From NCBI GenBank assembly GCA_002435745.1, contig DIWT01000034.1:48393-55946 (forward strand): 7,554 bases of DNA, written 5' to 3'. Source of the stretch: a bacterium UBP15_UBA6099 (GTDB taxonomy: Bacteria > UBP15 > UBA6099). Shown here in pieces: positions 6,402 through 7,554 of the stretch. The notes under the pieces were generated by a model. That model searched no databases. It was given only the letters and a program-made list of their open reading frames with translations, and had not been told where the DNA came from. Each line of letters opens with the position of its first letter. Position 1 is the first letter of the stretch. Both the position numbers and the translations under genes were made by a program.

Positions 6402-6955
6402 AGTTGCGTCGTTTCCACTTCCAGAGCGGCCCTCTCGCACGCCGCCGCGTTGTCATCCGTACGGAACGCCACGTTCCTGCGTATCGCCTCCAGCGCGCTT
6501 TCCAGCGACACCATGCCGGACGCCGCCGCGAACGCCCCCAGAATCGCCGTGTTGACAATCGGCGCCAACCGCGACCCCAGCCCCCGCTCTGCCGCTATCG
6601 CCCCCGCGTTCACCGTCGCCACCCTCAGCCCCGCGGGCAGCCCCAGTTCCTCCGCCCGCCTGTCCGTGTTTATCACCACAAGCCCACCCGGCCTCAGCCC
6701 CTCCGCCACGTTCGCCAGCTTCAGCAGCGTCGCGTCAAGTATCACCGCCGCGTCCGGCGCGTAAATCTTGCTGTGATTAAGAATGGGAGTGTCCTGAATG
6801 CGAGTGAAAGCCGTCACCGGCGCGCCCCGGCGCTCAAGCCCGAACGCCGGAAACGACTGAGCGTGGCGGCCCTCGATGAACGCCGCCTCCGCCAACAACC
6901 TCGACGCCAGCGCCGCGCCCTGTCCGCCCCTGCCATGAAGCCTTATCTCCGGCAT
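6398..6955 (-). CDS. porG: 2-oxoacid (pyruvate) oxidoreductase, gamma subunit
   Basis: The gamma subunit helps bind CoA and completes the alpha-beta-gamma-delta enzyme. The 185-residue product starts MPEIRLHGRGGQGA; the HGRGGQG turn (7-13) and the FGLERRGAPV block are hallmarks of the family, and the length is usual. ATG at 6955 is preferred. The longer frame begins with TTG at 6985, at or next to the predicted transcription start, and adds a non-conserved lead. The Shine-Dalgarno sequence is poor: AGGA lies 13 bases away. Its stop overlaps the next gene as ATGA. It is the first gene of the por operon. Confidence 0.92.
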   Translation of the reverse strand: MPEIRLHGRGGQGAALASRLLAEAAFIEGRHAQSFPAFGLERRGAPVTAFTRIQDTPILNHSKIYAPDAAVILDATLLKLANVAEGLRPGGLVVINTDRRAEELGLPAGLRVATVNAGAIAAERGLGSRLAPIVNTAILGAFAAASGMVSLESALEAIRRNVAFRTDDNAAACERAALEVETTQL

Positions 6956-6993
6956 CGCCGCTCGCTCTTCCTTTCTCTCGCACAACCGCCGAT

Positions 6994-7022
6994 ATTGTAA
7001 TTGCCCCCTCCCCTTTATTCAA
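6994..7022 (-). promoter_or_regulatory. Candidate sigma70 promoter of the por operon
   Basis: On the minus strand TTGAAT (7022-7017) and TACAAT (6999-6994) are 17 bases apart; the -10 box matches the consensus at five of six positions. The predicted start near 6987 gives a leader of about 32 bases to porG. The spacer is dominated by G runs. Confidence 0.55.
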
Positions 7023-7042
7023 CCCGAACCCGCCCTTCCCCC
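7023..7042 (-). promoter_or_regulatory. G-quadruplex-type motif abutting the por -35 box
   Basis: On the minus strand there are four G runs (5, 3, 3 and 3) with loops AA, C and TTC, fitting the G3+N1-7 rule. The last run touches the -35 box, and further runs (GGGG-A-GGGGG) lie inside the promoter spacer. The motif is directly visible; folding and function are inferred. Confidence 0.5.
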
Positions 7043-7200
7043 TTACGAACAAATCCACACCCCCGCCACCGCTTCCGGCTCATAACAAACTTTCCGCAAT
7101 AAACCAGATTGCCAAATCGCTTTCTTTCGATCATAATGGCAACATAACCGCTATGCGAGTGAATGACGAAGTTTTCGGACAAGATCAGGGAAGATCTGTT

Positions 7201-7319
7201 GTCAGGTCGAGAATATTGACAGATTAAACAGATGTTGAAAGAGTTTAAGATACGTAGGGGACAACAAGCATGACAAGCGCTGCGGGAAAGCAAATATCTG
7301 TCAATAGTCTCGGCCTGAC
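7201..7319. repeat. Inverted-repeat element, 24-base arms, possible MITE or REP-type unit
   Basis: Arms at 7201-7224 and 7296-7319 are reverse complements at 22 of 24 positions and enclose 71 bases. The outer ends read GTCAGG and CCTGAC and the inner ends ATTGACAGAT. The right arm is followed by CCC. Ends like (G)GTCAGG...TTGACA recall short extragenic elements mobilised by REP-associated Y1 transposases, but this is recollection rather than a search. No transposase is encoded inside. No clear target-site duplication was found. Confidence 0.7.
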
Positions 7320-7404
7320 CCCAATGTTTAGACTGAATGCTGAATTGATAAGCCTGAAGTGCGAGCCTTGGCTTGATATGCGATGAATGATGATAAATAG
7401 GTTT

Positions 7405-7425
7405 TAATGACCGGATAAGTCATTA
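7405..7425. promoter_or_regulatory. Short dyad upstream of the plus-strand gene
   Basis: TAATGAC and GTCATTA form a perfect 7-bp inverted repeat around a 7-base centre. A second dyad, GATAA-gtca-TTATC, overlaps it. It lies about 50 bases before the ATG at 7473 and overlaps a weak promoter candidate, so it could be an operator or a leader hairpin. Confidence 0.4.
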
Positions 7426-7436
7426 TCTACTATTAT
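7407..7436 (+). promoter_or_regulatory. Weak promoter candidate for the right-end gene
   Basis: ATGACC (7407-7412) and TATTAT (7431-7436) are 18 bases apart. The -10 box is good and the -35 box only fair. In AT-rich DNA such pairs arise easily by chance. Confidence 0.3.
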
Positions 7437-7472
7437 CAATTAGGACTGGAAGGAACATAAAGGGTCAACTAT

Positions 7473-7554
7473 ATGAAACGAAACAGCAAATTCAAGTGGT
7501 TTTTATCTATTGCGTCTTTCATTGGTATTATCAATGCTGTTCAATCAAGCGACC
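7473..7554 (+). CDS. Start of an exported protein with signal peptide (partial)
   Basis: Only 27 codons are inside the window. The peptide starts MKRNSKFKWFLSIASF: a basic n-region (four Lys or Arg within the first eight residues), a hydrophobic core of about 12 residues (WFLSIASFIGII), then the polar NAVQSSD, a typical Sec signal peptide with cleavage likely near residues 22-25. AGGG at 7461-7464 is eight bases before the ATG, with a second purine-rich GGAAGGA further up. Codons are AT-rich, unlike the por and cad genes. The function cannot be told from this fragment. Confidence 0.65.
   Translation, partial: MKRNSKFKWFLSIASFIGIINAVQSSD

Larger units (their letters stand above)
6956..7472. 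other. Divergent intergenic region, 517 bases
   Basis: This region separates the minus-strand por operon from a plus-strand gene. The por-proximal part (to about 7075) is C-rich on the plus strand and holds the por promoter and a G-quadruplex-type motif. The rest is AT-richer and holds a hairpin (7178-7203: GACA-AGATC against GATCT-GT-TGTC), the inverted-repeat element and a dyad. I find no convincing protein gene or RNA gene in it. Confidence 0.6.

Noticed and set aside
5046..6764. A 572-residue open frame on the plus strand
   Set aside because: It is antisense to the flavoprotein and porG genes. Its product is an Arg/Pro/His-rich string with no domain, as expected opposite high-GC coding DNA.
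7015..7293. A 92-residue minus-strand open frame in the intergenic region
   Set aside because: It begins with TTG next to the inverted-repeat arm, runs through the element and the promoter region, has no ribosome binding site and resembles no family.
7367..7382. A possible sigma54 promoter (GG...GC in TTGGCTTGATATGC)
   Set aside because: Only 8 bases separate GG and GC, not the 10 that sigma54 requires.
7270..7386. A 38-codon plus-strand open frame with AGGGG upstream
   Set aside because: It crosses the right arm of the inverted repeat, part of the peptide is simply the arm translated, and there is no further support.

Overview
The window is GC-rich across its first ~7.08 kb and clearly more AT-rich over the last ~470 bases. 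Long antisense open frames, GTG starts and 4-base gene overlaps fit a high-GC bacterium. A four-subunit-type 2-oxoacid:acceptor oxidoreductase full of Fe-S cysteines suggests an anaerobic or microaerophilic lifestyle. I cannot name the lineage from this sequence alone.

All complete genes lie on the minus strand and are read from right to left. First comes a tightly coupled operon (6955 down to 2630): porG (gamma), a flavoprotein-ferredoxin fusion (a GltD-like FAD/NAD(P) oxidoreductase with a PorD-like ferredoxin tail), porA (alpha) and porB (beta). Each junction is a 4-base ATGA or GTGA overlap. No free-standing delta ferredoxin gene is present; its role is probably taken by the tail of the flavoprotein. 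The simplest reading is a pyruvate (or related 2-oxoacid) oxidoreductase wired to NAD(P)H, by analogy with 2-oxoacid oxidoreductases that carry a GltD-like subunit, such as phenylglyoxylate:NAD+ oxidoreductase. A sigma70-like promoter lies 32-67 bases upstream of porG, and a G-quadruplex-type motif abuts its -35 box.

Directly downstream is a metal-resistance pair: a CadC/SmtB-type ArsR-family repressor (2576-2217) and a P1B-2 type Zn/Cd/Pb-exporting ATPase (2158-140). The repressor has a strong promoter whose -35 box overlaps the porB stop codon. An SmtB/CadC-like operator sits at its expected transcription start, and a second one lies between the repressor and the ATPase. Two hairpins after the ATPase stop form a likely terminator. 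With no terminator between porB and the repressor, read-through from the por operon is possible.

The right end (about 7080-7554) differs in base composition. It holds a ~119-base element bounded by 24-base inverted repeats (possibly a MITE or REP-type element), a short dyad, and the start of a plus-strand gene with an N-terminal signal peptide that runs off the window.
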